Source: RGIG6165 sp045538835
GTDB lineage: Bacteria; Bacillota; Clostridia; Oscillospirales; Feifaniaceae
Length of the DNA: 8,489 bases
NCBI GenBank assembly: GCA_045538835.1
Contig: JAZQEF010000003.1
Span: 1-8,489, forward strand
Reading direction: 5' to 3'
Under the pieces are notes generated by a model. It did no database searches, had not been told where the DNA came from, and saw only the letters and a list, made by a program, of their open reading frames with translations. Shown in pieces: positions 1 through 7,202 of this stretch. The first letter of the stretch is position 1; every line of letters begins with the position of its first letter. A program made the position numbers and the translations under genes.

Positions 1-65
1 GTCACAGTTTCAAAGGTTATGAAGTTGACGAATATGAAGAAATGGGAGGCGCTAAAAACGCTTGA
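1..65 (+). CDS. C-terminal end of an unidentified protein (partial)
   Basis: The reading frame whose codons begin at base 3 gives HSFKGYEVDEYEEMGGAKNA and stops at TGA 63-65. The rest of the gene lies to the left of the window. The acidic, ordinary-looking composition and the terminator about 50 bases downstream support a real gene end. A competing frame beginning at base 1 stays open to TAA 82-84 and gives a lysine-rich tail, so the frame choice is not certain. Twenty residues are too few to assign a family, and no function is claimed. Confidence 0.4.
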   Translation, partial: HSFKGYEVDEYEEMGGAKNA

Positions 66-115
66 TATTTTATCTTCTGAATAATGAAGCGTAACTTTGT
101 ATGAAAACAACTATA

Positions 116-158
116 AAAAAGCAGGAACCGAACTTATAAATTCAGATTCCTGCTTTTT
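116..158. terminator. Bidirectional rho-independent terminator
   Basis: AAAAAGCAGGAA (116-127) pairs perfectly with TTCCTGCTTTTT (147-158), a 12-bp stem with a 19-base loop. On the plus strand the stem ends in a T run followed by GCTTTT. On the minus strand it also ends in a T run (the complement of 115-120). It sits between the end of the plus-strand partial gene and the stop codon of phoR at 205, so it probably terminates both convergent transcripts. Confidence 0.8.
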
Positions 159-204
159 GCTTTTAATCAGAAAGTTGTTTGCAATAATATAGAGATATTT
201 AATT

Positions 205-1854
205 TTAAAACATCACGGATACTGTTGTGCCTTTACCAACTTCGCTGTCAATAGTCACCTTGCCACCGTGATATTGTACTGCGTGCTTTACAATAGATAG
301 TCCAAGACCGGTTCCGCCCGTCTCTTTTGAATGGCTCTTGTCTACGCGGTAGAAACGCTCAAATATTCTGTTATGATGTTCGGGTGAAATACCAATACCG
401 GTGTCGGAAACAGACAGCACCGTCCTGCCGTCGTTTTTCCCGATTTTGATTATCACCTTGCCACCGTCAACATTGTAACGAATTGCATTATCACAAAGAT
501 TATAAATGATTTCGTAAATATAACGGCGCACTCCGAAAATTGTTATAGACTCACCCTCAATCGAAAGACTCACATTTTTCTTTGCTGCGGATACAGTGAG
601 AACATCTATAACCTCATCTGCGACTTCAAGAAGGTCTACGGTTTCTGTCGCAGGCTCGTTGTTTTCGTCAAGCTGAGAAAGACGTATAATATCATTTATG
701 AGAGAAACAAGTCTTGTTGCTTCTTTTCTGATGTTACCAACAAATCTTCCTGTATCTTCCGGTTTCACAAGACCGTTTTCAAGAAGTTCTGCACTGCCGA
801 TTATGGACTGAAGCGGTGTTTTGAGCTCGTGGGAGACATTTGCTGTAAATTCTTTTCTGTTGCGTTCCGCAAATGAACGTTCAGAAATATCAAATACAAG
901 AATAAGTGCACCGAGAACCTTGCCTTCAGAAACAATCGGGTTGATGGTAAACTGATATTCACAGCCGTTTCTCTGTTCGGTGTATTCGTTATGTTTTCCT
1001 TCAAGTGCGCCCCAGATTGAGTGACACATTCTGCTTGTTCTGTCTACGAGAAGAAAATCACTGCCGTTTACATCACCGATTACCGAAAAAATCTTTTTTG
1101 CAGAAGGGTTCATACTGATAATAAGTCCGTTTTCATCAAGCAAAACAAGACCTTCGCTCATAGAAGAAACAATCTGCTCAAACTCATCTGACTTACGTTT
1201 CAAGGTTTCCATCTGCAGTTTTATTTGCTTATGTTGTTTGTGAAGTTTGGTGAGAATGGGGGTAAGTTCCTCATATGTGTCATTGTCCGAAGGGTTATCA
1301 AGATCGAGCTTCATAAGAGGTTCTGTCACCTTTTTAGCCATTGTGTGGGAAAGAATGCCTGCTACGGCTGCAGCAATGAGAATGATTGCAATAATAGGCG
1401 GAAGCATTATAATAATTAGCATACTCACGGTAAATTGATTTACCGAAACGCGAAGAACATTTCCGTCTTCGAGAAGCACGGCTTCATAAAATGTCTTTTC
1501 GGTTATGGTTGAAGAATATCTCGCACTGCTTCCGTGTCCTTCTTCTAATGCCTGCTTGATTTCTTCGCGGTCTGCGTGATTTTCCATTTCTCCTGCATTT
1601 ACTTTGGTGTCATATAAAACTGCACCATCAGGAGTAACTACCGTAAAACGGAACATTTCAGCGTCGAAATTCTCAAAAAACTCGTCTGCGCCGACTTCAT
1701 TTACCGTGTCGGCAACAATGAAGAGTTCTTCTTTGAGTCGATTTACCTGAGATGTGTTGAAATAGTCATATAAAAAAGTTACAGCAATCGAGAGGCTTGC
1801 AATAAGTACAATAATTGCCACAGAAAAAATGGACTTAAATATTTTTTTGGTCAT
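205..1854 (-). CDS. phoR: PhoR-type phosphate sensor histidine kinase
   Basis: A 549-residue membrane histidine kinase, predicted to phosphorylate the adjacent response regulator when phosphate is scarce. In order: TM1 about 10-30; an extracytoplasmic sensor about 31-143 containing the ENHADREEI segment (91-99) typical of Firmicute PhoR-like sensors; TM2 about 144-168; a degenerate HAMP linker near 170-215; a PAS domain about 222-325; HisKA with H-box VSHELKTP and phospho-acceptor His342; and HATPase_c with N-box NLCDNA (Asn456), G1 DTGIG (484-488), F-box FERFYRVD (498-505) and G2 GTGLGL (514-519). All catalytic boxes look intact, and the length suits a PhoR with sensor and PAS domains. The ATG overlaps the response regulator's stop as ATGA (1851-1854), with GGAGAAGG upstream, so translation is probably coupled. 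It is the last gene of the operon. The ligand cannot be read from sequence; the phosphate role rests on context and architecture. Confidence 0.95.
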   Translation of the reverse strand: MTKKIFKSIFSVAIIVLIASLSIAVTFLYDYFNTSQVNRLKEELFIVADTVNEVGADEFFENFDAEMFRFTVVTPDGAVLYDTKVNAGEMENHADREEIKQALEEGHGSSARYSSTITEKTFYEAVLLEDGNVLRVSVNQFTVSMLIIIMLPPIIAIILIAAAVAGILSHTMAKKVTEPLMKLDLDNPSDNDTYEELTPILTKLHKQHKQIKLQMETLKRKSDEFEQIVSSMSEGLVLLDENGLIISMNPSAKKIFSVIGDVNGSDFLLVDRTSRMCHSIWGALEGKHNEYTEQRNGCEYQFTINPIVSEGKVLGALILVFDISERSFAERNRKEFTANVSHELKTPLQSIIGSAELLENGLVKPEDTGRFVGNIRKEATRLVSLINDIIRLSQLDENNEPATETVDLLEVADEVIDVLTVSAAKKNVSLSIEGESITIFGVRRYIYEIIYNLCDNAIRYNVDGGKVIIKIGKNDGRTVLSVSDTGIGISPEHHNRIFERFYRVDKSHSKETGGTGLGLSIVKHAVQYHGGKVTIDSEVGKGTTVSVMF

Positions 1855-2528
1855 ATATCCTTCTCCAATCTGTAGCCGACACCGATAACTGTTTTAATCT
1901 GACTGCCTGCATTTCCGAGCTTGTGTCTGAGAGTTTTAATGTGCATATCAACAGTTCTTGTTTCACCGATGTAATCAGTTCCCCAGATTTCACTCATAAG
2001 ACTGTCCCTTGAAAAAACCATACCGACATTTTTCATAAAGAGCTTTAATATTTCAAATTCCTTATGTGTAAGTTCGGTCTGAACACCGCCTGCAAACACT
2101 TTGTGCTCTTTTTCTTTTAATACGATTTCACCCACAACAATATCGTCATTTGAAATTGCGGGTTTCGATACACGGCGAAGTACCGCATTTACACGTGCAA
2201 CCATTTCCATAACACCGAAAGGCTTTACAAGATAGTCATCTGCACCGAGATTCAGTCCCGAGATTTTATCCATCTCGGTGCCCTTTGCTGTTGCCATAAT
2301 AACAGGAATTTTGCTGTATTTTGCATCGGAACGAAGATTTTTGAGCACCTCTGTACCGTCCATTCCGGGCATCATAATATCAAGAATAATAAGTTCGGGA
2401 ATTTCGCTTTTCAGTGCTTCAAGCATAGAAATGCCGTCGGCAAAACCTCGTGCCTTAAAGCCGGTCTGTTCTAATGTATATACGAGAATTTCTCGGATTG
2501 TGTTGTCATCATCAACGCACCAGATCAT
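1851..2528 (-). CDS. phoB: PhoB/PhoP-type OmpR-family response regulator
   Basis: A 225-residue, full-length OmpR/PhoB-class transcription factor. The receiver domain (about 1-118) has the acidic cluster D6-D8, phospho-acceptor Asp50 in LIILDIMMPG, Thr80 in MATAKG and Lys102 in LVKPFG. The winged-helix DNA-binding domain (about 128-223) has the recognition helix RTVDMHIKTLRHKLG and the GVGYRL wing. It should be phosphorylated by the neighbouring PhoR and bind Pho-box repeats such as those before pstS. Its ATG lies 3 bases after the phoU stop. The ribosome site AAAGGAG (2537-2543) is made by the last codons of phoU, so expression is tied to phoU translation. In Bacillota the same protein is often called PhoP; I use phoB because of the pst context. 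The receiver begins tightly at MIWCVDDD with almost no leader, which is normal for the class. Confidence 0.94.
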   Translation of the reverse strand: MIWCVDDDNTIREILVYTLEQTGFKARGFADGISMLEALKSEIPELIILDIMMPGMDGTEVLKNLRSDAKYSKIPVIMATAKGTEMDKISGLNLGADDYLVKPFGVMEMVARVNAVLRRVSKPAISNDDIVVGEIVLKEKEHKVFAGGVQTELTHKEFEILKLFMKNVGMVFSRDSLMSEIWGTDYIGETRTVDMHIKTLRHKLGNAGSQIKTVIGVGYRLEKDI

Positions 2529-2531
2529 ATT

Positions 2532-3176
2532 TTACTCTCCTTTGTGAACGCCTGTTATTGAAAACTCAACCCATTCAGCAATGTTTGTTGCGTGGTCGCC
2601 TATGCGTTCAAAGTATTTTGCTATCATAAGAAGGTCAACGGCATATTCACCATCAGCCTTGTTCTGACTTATCATTTCAATCAATGTGTTTTTTACTCTT
2701 CTAAAAGCATTATCAACTATATCATCGTTCTCACAAACAGATTTTGCAAGTTCAAGATCCTGTTTTACATAAGCATCAATGCTGTCTGTTACCATTTCAC
2801 AGGTTGCCTTTGCCATAGGCCTGAAGTCTGAAAGTTCTTCACCTGTTTTGCCGTTAAGGAAAGGAATTATTTCAGCAATATCCTCTGCCTGATCTCCGAT
2901 TCGTTCCATATCGGTAATCATTTTAAGTGCCGCAGAAATCACACGAAGGTCTCGTGCTACGGGCTGCTGCTGGAGAAGAAGTTTCAGGCAGACAGATTCG
3001 ATTTCTCGTTCCATTCTGTCTATTTCTCTGCCGTGCGACTGAGCCTTTCTTGCATCTTCAACATTCCCCTCAAGCAATGCCTTGGCAACAAGGGCAATAA
3101 GTTCCTCACACAAGGAACCCATCTCGATCATTTTCTTGTTCAGAAGTTTCAATTGCTCGTCAAATTTACTTCTCAT
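2532..3176 (-). CDS. phoU: Phosphate signalling protein PhoU
   Basis: A 214-residue cytoplasmic protein made of two similar three-helix bundles. The family's metal-binding signatures appear once in each half: DMERIGDQAEDIAE (89-102) and FERIGDHATNIAEW (189-202). PhoU connects the Pst transporter to the PhoR kinase and is generally a negative regulator of phosphate uptake signalling. I place the start at ATG 3176-3174 (MRSKFDEQL), 4 bases after the pstB stop. The frame stays open for 26 codons further upstream, but that part overlaps pstB and has no PhoU homology. The ribosome site is poor: the nearest purine-rich stretch, GGGAAGG (3190-3196), is 13 bases away, so coupling to pstB translation is likely. 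Length and both motifs match a normal, complete PhoU. Confidence 0.95.
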   Translation of the reverse strand: MRSKFDEQLKLLNKKMIEMGSLCEELIALVAKALLEGNVEDARKAQSHGREIDRMEREIESVCLKLLLQQQPVARDLRVISAALKMITDMERIGDQAEDIAEIIPFLNGKTGEELSDFRPMAKATCEMVTDSIDAYVKQDLELAKSVCENDDIVDNAFRRVKNTLIEMISQNKADGEYAVDLLMIAKYFERIGDHATNIAEWVEFSITGVHKGE

Positions 3177-3180
3177 AATA

Positions 3181-3936
3181 TTACCCAAACCTTCCCGTAA
3201 TGTAGTCTTCCGTACGCTTGTCTCTTGGCTGTGAAAAAATCTTTTCGGTTTCATCAGTTTCTATAAGTTCACCAAGTAAGAAAAATGCAGTATTGTCAGA
3301 TATACGAAGTGCTTGCTGCATATTATGAGTCACTATAATTATAGTATATTTTTCCTTTAATTGCAAGGCAAGTTCTTCGATTCTTGATGTGGAAATCGGG
3401 TCAAGTGCCGATGTAGGCTCGTCCATAAGCAAAACTTTTGGCTCTACTGCAAGAGCACGGGCAATACACAAACGCTGTTGCTGACCGCCCGAAAGACCGA
3501 GAGCATTCTTTTTGAGCCTGTCTTTTACTTCGTCCCAGATGGCTGCACCGCGAAGCGCCTGCTCAACGATTTCATCAAGTTTGACTCTGCTTGTAATTCC
3601 GTGAGTTCTGGGACCGTAGGCAATATTATCGTAAATGCTCATAGGGAATGGGTTAGGCTTCTGAAATACCATTCCGACATCACGCCTGAGCTCATTTACA
3701 TCAACATCTTTATCAAAAATGTTTTTACCGTTATAACAGACCTCTCCCGAAATTTTAACTGTCGGCACAAGGTCGTTCATTCTGTTCAAGGTTTTGAGAA
3801 ACGTTGACTTACCGCACCCCGAAGGACCAATAAGCGCTGTAATACTCTTTTGTGGAATGGAAATATTAATATCCTTCAAAGCCTTATTTTCACCATACCA
3901 AAGGCAAAGGTCTTTTGCAGTTATTATTCCGCTCAT
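3181..3936 (-). CDS. pstB: Phosphate ABC transporter ATP-binding protein PstB
   Basis: A 251-residue ATPase that powers phosphate import on the cytoplasmic face of the PstCA channel. Visible motifs are Walker A GPSGCGKST (37-45), Q-loop Gln92 in VFQKPNPFP (a stretch typical of PstB), signature LSGGQQQR (148-155), Walker B VLLMDEP (168-174), D-loop SALDP and the switch histidine His204 in VTHNMQQA. Length is normal for PstB and every catalytic element is present. Its ATG overlaps the pstA stop as ATGA (3933-3936). It is preceded by AAAAGGAG at suitable spacing. phoU starts 4 bases after its stop. Confidence 0.97.
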   Translation of the reverse strand: MSGIITAKDLCLWYGENKALKDINISIPQKSITALIGPSGCGKSTFLKTLNRMNDLVPTVKISGEVCYNGKNIFDKDVDVNELRRDVGMVFQKPNPFPMSIYDNIAYGPRTHGITSRVKLDEIVEQALRGAAIWDEVKDRLKKNALGLSGGQQQRLCIARALAVEPKVLLMDEPTSALDPISTSRIEELALQLKEKYTIIIVTHNMQQALRISDNTAFFLLGELIETDETEKIFSQPRDKRTEDYITGRFG

Positions 3937-4775
3937 AAATTTCTCCTTTTAGCAAAGTATTTGCCAACCATCGTGGCAGAAAGATTTATAATGAGAGTAA
4001 GTATCATAAGTATTGCTGCAATTGCAAAAGCAACACCAAATTCGCCTTCTTCTTTTGCATATACATAAAGAGCAACCGTAAGAGTAGCACCGGGACTTGC
4101 AAGCCCCTCAATAATGCCGTTAAGAGCGTGGGCGAAGCCTGCCGTGAAGAGAAGCGCTGCAGATTCACCGAGAATTCTGCCTACAGATAAAATGCAGCCT
4201 GTCACAACACCGTCAACACAACCGGGAAGAACCACGGTTCTTATCACTCTCCATTTTCCTGCACCGAGACCAAACGCACCTTCACGAAAACTTTGCGGAA
4301 CAGTTTTCAGGCTTTCCTGGGTGGTTCTCATCACAGTTGGAAGGTTCATAATAACCAGTGTAAACGCACCCGCAAGAAGACTTGTTCCAAAGTTATTGGA
4401 AAAGAGCAGCATACCGACAAGACCGTAGATGATAGACGGAATACCCGAAAGTGTTTCTGCGGCGTATTCGATTACAGCCACTAACTTTTTGTTTTTTGCG
4501 TATTCGGTAAGGTAAATTGCCGCACCGACGCCGAGAGGAAGTACGATAACAAGAGTTGCAAGTACGATGTAGACCGTGTTCAGAATGTCGGGCAAAATAC
4601 CGATTCTCTCAGTCAAGTAACTTGGCTTAGTGGAGAGTAGTTCCCAAGAGATGTTCGGAATGCCGTTTATAAGTACATACACAAGCAGGAACAGTACAAG
4701 CACCGCTGTAAGTGTGGTACAAACTATCATTGCGCCACGCATCAAGCCGATATATAGTTTTCGTTTTTTATTCAT
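3933..4775 (-). CDS. pstA: Phosphate ABC transporter permease PstA
   Basis: A 280-residue inner-membrane permease with about six hydrophobic segments (near 13-37, 64-88, 103-125, 131-150, 185-212 and 246-268). The cytoplasmic EAA loop that contacts PstB is at about 163-185 (FREGAFGLGAGKWRVIRTVV). The ETLSGIPSIIYGLVG stretch (107-121) is characteristic of PstA/PstC. With PstC it forms the phosphate channel. The ATG is 1 base after the pstC stop, preceded by AAAAAGGAG at good spacing, and the stop overlaps pstB by 4 bases. Length and topology are ordinary for PstA. The fixed order pstC then pstA separates it from its paralogue. Confidence 0.95.
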   Translation of the reverse strand: MNKKRKLYIGLMRGAMIVCTTLTAVLVLFLLVYVLINGIPNISWELLSTKPSYLTERIGILPDILNTVYIVLATLVIVLPLGVGAAIYLTEYAKNKKLVAVIEYAAETLSGIPSIIYGLVGMLLFSNNFGTSLLAGAFTLVIMNLPTVMRTTQESLKTVPQSFREGAFGLGAGKWRVIRTVVLPGCVDGVVTGCILSVGRILGESAALLFTAGFAHALNGIIEGLASPGATLTVALYVYAKEEGEFGVAFAIAAILMILTLIINLSATMVGKYFAKRRNL

Positions 4776-4776
4776 C

Positions 4777-5649
4777 TTATTTCTCCTTTTTCCGCTTCAA
4801 GAAAAAGTTAAGCGTTGCATTTATCAACATTATAAAGAGGAACAATACAAGTGCAATGGAAAACAACGCATTTCTCTGTAAACTTCCTGGGCTTGAATAT
4901 GCCATTTCACTCGCAACTGCCGTTGTAAGAAAACGAACACTACCGAAAAGAGACGGCATATTTGAAACGTTACCCGCAACCATCATAACCGCCATTGCTT
5001 CGCCGATGGCACGACCAACGCCGAGCACAACAGCCGCGGCAATACCGCTTTTCGCAGCAGGCACTGACACCCTGAAATAGGTTTCCGTGGGAGTTGCACC
5101 AAGTGCAAGAGATGCGTCTTCGTATTCCTTTGGAACGGCATCAAGAGCTGTTATTGATACTTTAATAATGCTTGGAAGTATCATAATTGCAAGAACTATA
5201 ATCGCCGCAAGCAAACTTGCACCGTCTGGAACGTCGAATATTTCACGAATTGCAGGCACAAGAACAAGCATACCTACAAGTCCGTACACAACCGACGGAA
5301 TCCCCGAGAGAAGATTAACAGCAGATTCAATAACATTTCTCACTCTTTTGCTTGCCACTTTGGAAAGATATACTGCTGTAAAAAAGCCTATCGGCACACC
5401 TATGATGATTGCTCCTGATGTTCCGTATATACTGGTAAGAATAAATGGTAGAATTCCGTATTGCGGTTCAGACGCAGTCGATGCCCATTCTTTTCCAAAA
5501 AGAAAATTTAAAAGACCGATTTCTTTTATTGCCGGAAGTCCCGAAATCACAAGGTATACCGTGATAAGAAGTACACAACCTACAGTAACAAGACCGAGTA
5601 TAAGAAATATGCCGTGTACGATATTCTCAAATAATCTGTTTTTCTTCAT
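4777..5649 (-). CDS. pstC: Phosphate ABC transporter permease PstC
   Basis: A 290-residue integral membrane protein with about six membrane segments (near 12-36, 66-95, 107-133, 144-166, 200-225 and 262-284). The EAA loop is at about 176-197 (EDASLALGATPTETYFRV). The NLLSGIPSVVYGLVG stretch (112-126) parallels the one in pstA. The N-terminal arrangement and the position directly after pstS identify it as PstC. A periplasm-facing loop before the second segment carries FLFGKEWASTASEPQYGILPF, with the FGxxW..........YGILP pattern seen in PstC proteins. The ribosome site is modest (TTGAGG, 8 bases from ATG). A 54-base spacer with a weak hairpin separates it from pstS, which would allow lower expression than the binding protein. 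Confidence 0.95.
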   Translation of the reverse strand: MKKNRLFENIVHGIFLILGLVTVGCVLLITVYLVISGLPAIKEIGLLNFLFGKEWASTASEPQYGILPFILTSIYGTSGAIIIGVPIGFFTAVYLSKVASKRVRNVIESAVNLLSGIPSVVYGLVGMLVLVPAIREIFDVPDGASLLAAIIVLAIMILPSIIKVSITALDAVPKEYEDASLALGATPTETYFRVSVPAAKSGIAAAVVLGVGRAIGEAMAVMMVAGNVSNMPSLFGSVRFLTTAVASEMAYSSPGSLQRNALFSIALVLFLFIMLINATLNFFLKRKKEK

Positions 5650-5670
5650 AGTTTAACCTCAATGGGAAAG

Positions 5671-5694
5671 GCGTCGGCACTTGTGCACCGTCGC
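5671..5694 (-). promoter_or_regulatory. Weak hairpin in the pstS-pstC spacer
   Basis: GCG (5671-5673) and CGG (5675-5677) pair with CGC (5692-5694) and CCG (5688-5690), closing over CA/TG next to a CTTG loop, with one mismatch and a small bulge. There is no T run, so it is not a classical terminator. A processing or 3'-stabilising hairpin after pstS would fit the usual excess of binding protein over permease. This role is inferred from position only. Confidence 0.35.
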
Positions 5695-5703
5695 TCAGAG
5701 CCC

Positions 5704-6501
5704 TTAGTTTGCAGGAACGACACCTGCACTGCTGATGATTTCGTTTGCATCTTCGGAAGTGATGTAATTAAAGAACTGCTTTGCTGTTTCAGAAAGTTCC
5801 TTGTCTTTTCTTGTTACAAGAACAAAGGGACGCTGAACAACATAACTGCCGTTTCTGATTGTTTCTTCGCTTGGTTTTACATTGTCAATGCTGAGGACCT
5901 TTACGGTATCTTTGACAGAAGCGAGCGAAGCATAGCCGATTGCTGCAGGGTTACTTGCAACTGTTGTGATAACGTCGCCGGTAGAAGTCAGTTCCTGACG
6001 GTATTTGCAATTGTCTTCGGTGTCGGTAATGGACTCAAAGCCGTCTCTTGTACCACTGCCTGCTTCACGGCCGATGAGTACTATCTCCGCATCATCTCCG
6101 CCGACTTCCTTCCAATTCTTGATTTCACCGGTATAAATCTTTGAAACAGTTTCAATATCAAGGTCGTTTACGGGGTTTTCGGGGTTAACTACAATTGCAA
6201 TGCCGTCATAGGCAAGAACTGTTCCTTCGAGTCTTTTTTCAATTTCTTCAGCTTTAAGGTTGCGGCTGGAGAGACCGATGTCACATCTGCCTTCAAGTAC
6301 TGCCTGAATACCCGCACCCGAGCCTGTAGCATTGTATGTTACGGAAACGCCTGTTTCATTTTCATACGCTTCACCCAAAGCTCCTATAACCTTGTTCATT
6401 GAAGTTGAGCCGTCTGTTGACACGCTTTCTTTTGTTGTGCCGCAGCCTACAAGTGTGAAAACCAAAAGCACCGCTGTAAATAAACCGATAATTTTTTTCA
6501 T
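5704..6501 (-). CDS. pstS: Phosphate-binding lipoprotein PstS
   Basis: A 265-residue extracytoplasmic phosphate receptor that delivers phosphate to PstC/PstA. A lipoprotein signal peptide (MKK, then a hydrophobic stretch about 4-17) ends in lipobox LVGC with Cys20 as the lipidated residue. The phosphate-binding signatures DGSTSM (30-35), ATGSGAG (58-64), DIGLSSR (74-80) and GREAGSGTRDGFE (144-156) are all present. The start is ATG 6501-6499, preceded by AAGGAG (6511-6516). An in-frame ATG 13 codons upstream would put a charged extension before the signal peptide and has no comparable ribosome site, so it is rejected. The protein is at the short end of the family but appears complete (ends SSAGVVPAN). 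It is the first gene of the operon, directly downstream of the candidate Pho box. Confidence 0.96.
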   Translation of the reverse strand: MKKIIGLFTAVLLVFTLVGCGTTKESVSTDGSTSMNKVIGALGEAYENETGVSVTYNATGSGAGIQAVLEGRCDIGLSSRNLKAEEIEKRLEGTVLAYDGIAIVVNPENPVNDLDIETVSKIYTGEIKNWKEVGGDDAEIVLIGREAGSGTRDGFESITDTEDNCKYRQELTSTGDVITTVASNPAAIGYASLASVKDTVKVLSIDNVKPSEETIRNGSYVVQRPFVLVTRKDKELSETAKQFFNYITSEDANEIISSAGVVPAN

Positions 6502-6510
6502 TTTAAAAAT

Positions 6511-6516
6511 CTCCTT
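6511..6516 (-). promoter_or_regulatory. Ribosome binding site fixing the pstS start
   Basis: AAGGAG lies 9 bases before ATG 6501-6499 on the minus strand. It selects the start immediately before the lipoprotein signal peptide rather than the ATG at 6540. Confidence 0.75.
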
Positions 6517-6556
6517 ATGTTTTAGATTTTGCAGTCGCATTTCTGACTACGGTTTT

Positions 6557-6610
6557 ATTTTAGGTGTTTCTTGTAAAATCTGTAATCAATGCTCTGTAAA
6601 ATTGGGGTAA
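6557..6610 (-). promoter_or_regulatory. Candidate Pho box and -10 element of the pst operon
   Basis: Read on the minus strand, TTACC (6606-6610), TTACA (6595-6599), TTACA (6581-6585) and TTACA (6572-6576) follow one another at 11, 14 and 9 bases. This resembles the TT(A/C/T)ACA repeats bound by PhoP/PhoB in Gram-positives, though the spacing is less regular than the usual 11 bases. A -10-like TAAAAT (6557-6562) lies 9 bases past the last repeat. The -35 position, 17 bases upstream of it, falls inside the repeat at 6580-6585, and there is no good TTGACA. That is the usual design of a PhoB-activated promoter. The initiation site is not determined. Confidence 0.6.
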
Positions 6611-6756
6611 AATGGGAAAGTGGCGCATTTGTCACGATGTTTATAAAAGATGTTCTGTAAATAGGAATTCTTTGCTTACTGATAACATATCTGATATATA
6701 GTTTTTAAGCCTTGTTATATGGACGATTATGTGATTATAAAAAATTACAAAACAAA

Positions 6757-6787
6757 AAATCAGTAAGACCCAAGGTCTTACTGATTT
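6757..6787 (-). terminator. Rho-independent terminator after the 100-residue gene
   Basis: AAATCAGTAAGACC (6757-6770) pairs perfectly with GGTCTTACTGATTT (6774-6787), a 14-bp stem with a CAA loop. On the minus strand it runs into TTTTTTGTTTTG, and it starts about 15 bases after the stop of the gene at 6802. It should insulate that gene from the pst promoter downstream. Plus-strand reading also meets a pyrimidine run (TCTCTTTTT), so some bidirectional activity is possible. Confidence 0.85.
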
Positions 6788-6801
6788 CTCTTTTTCAACC
6801 A

Positions 6802-7104
6802 CTACCTCACAAAAGTTCTTTTGAATGCCTTTAACAAACAAAACAAGTCGTCGAAATCTCTCAGTTCATTTTTTACATCATAGATTGAAAACTGGAAAAT
6901 TTCCTTTTGCTCCTTTGAAAGGTCGGTATATGCGAAAAAGAATTCGTTTAGTTTTTCGACACCGCCTGAACTTTGAAACTGGCAAGAAAAACTGTTGTAG
7001 AGTCTGCTCGGGATCTCTAATGCAAGAGATGCTTCGTGTCCGTCCAAACCTGCTTTGATTACGAAATAATCTTCTTCTCTTCTGTTTTCTCTTCTTCTTT
7101 TCAT
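6802..7104 (-). CDS. Uncharacterised 100-residue protein, divergent from the relaxase
   Basis: I do not recognise this family. The start is ATG 7104-7102 because GGAGG (7113-7117) sits 8 bases upstream. An ATG five codons earlier overlaps that ribosome site and is rejected. The protein begins with a basic/charged tail (MKRRRENRREED, 1-12), continues with a likely beta-rich stretch (DYFVIKAG, then ASLALEIP), and ends with predicted helices (about 64-100) rich in acidic and aromatic residues, LRDFDDLFCLLKAFKR. There is no signal peptide or membrane segment. It has its own strong terminator and reads away from the MobV relaxase gene, with which it shares a 314-base hairpin-rich interval. This suggests a small accessory or DNA-binding protein of the same element, but nothing in the sequence proves it. 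The ribosome site, terminator and natural composition argue that it is a real gene. Confidence 0.7.
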   Translation of the reverse strand: MKRRRENRREEDYFVIKAGLDGHEASLALEIPSRLYNSFSCQFQSSGGVEKLNEFFFAYTDLSKEQKEIFQFSIYDVKNELRDFDDLFCLLKAFKRTFVR

Positions 7105-7112
7105 TTTCTTTT

Positions 7113-7117
7113 CCTCC
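7113..7117 (-). promoter_or_regulatory. Ribosome binding site fixing the start of the 100-residue gene
   Basis: A perfect GGAGG on the minus strand with an 8-base spacer to ATG 7104-7102. It overlaps the alternative upstream ATG at 7119, which therefore cannot be the main start. Confidence 0.7.
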
Positions 7118-7140
7118 ATAATAATAAAAAATAGAAATAG

Positions 7141-7190
7141 AGCAGAAAAAAAGGATTGGTTGATGTGTCACTCCTTTGGTGTTTTCTGCT
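7141..7190. repeat. Imperfect inverted repeat (large stem-loop) between divergent genes
   Basis: AGCAGAAAA (7141-7149) pairs with TTTTCTGCT (7182-7190). AAAGGA (7150-7155) then pairs with TCCTTT (7172-7177), leaving a GGTG bulge (7178-7181) and a 16-base loop. The 15 paired positions make it one of the strongest secondary structures outside the terminators. On the plus strand the paired AAAGGA would also be the ribosome site of a 20-codon ORF (7163-7225). Role unknown: an operator, mRNA leader or mobilisation site are all possible. Confidence 0.6.
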
Positions 7191-7202
7191 ACATTTTAAA
7201 TA

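Noticed and set aside
3177..3254. 26-codon N-terminal extension of phoU
   Set aside because: It overlaps the pstB coding end in another frame and reads as pstB-antiphase sequence; PhoU homology begins at MRSKFDEQL.
5087..5656. Plus-strand 189-codon open frame opposite pstC
   Set aside because: Antisense to a confidently identified permease; no start context and no family resemblance.
5662..6144. Plus-strand 160-codon open frame opposite pstS
   Set aside because: It is the complement of a certain pstS gene, has no ribosome site, and is unusually rich in cysteine and phenylalanine, as expected of an antisense shadow.
6502..6540. 13-codon N-terminal extension of pstS
   Set aside because: It would place charged residues before a perfect lipoprotein signal peptide, and AAGGAG is correctly spaced for the downstream ATG only.
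6641..6841. Minus-strand 66-codon frame spanning the terminator at 6757-6787
   Set aside because: It runs through a strong terminator and overlaps the 100-residue gene in another frame; no ribosome site.
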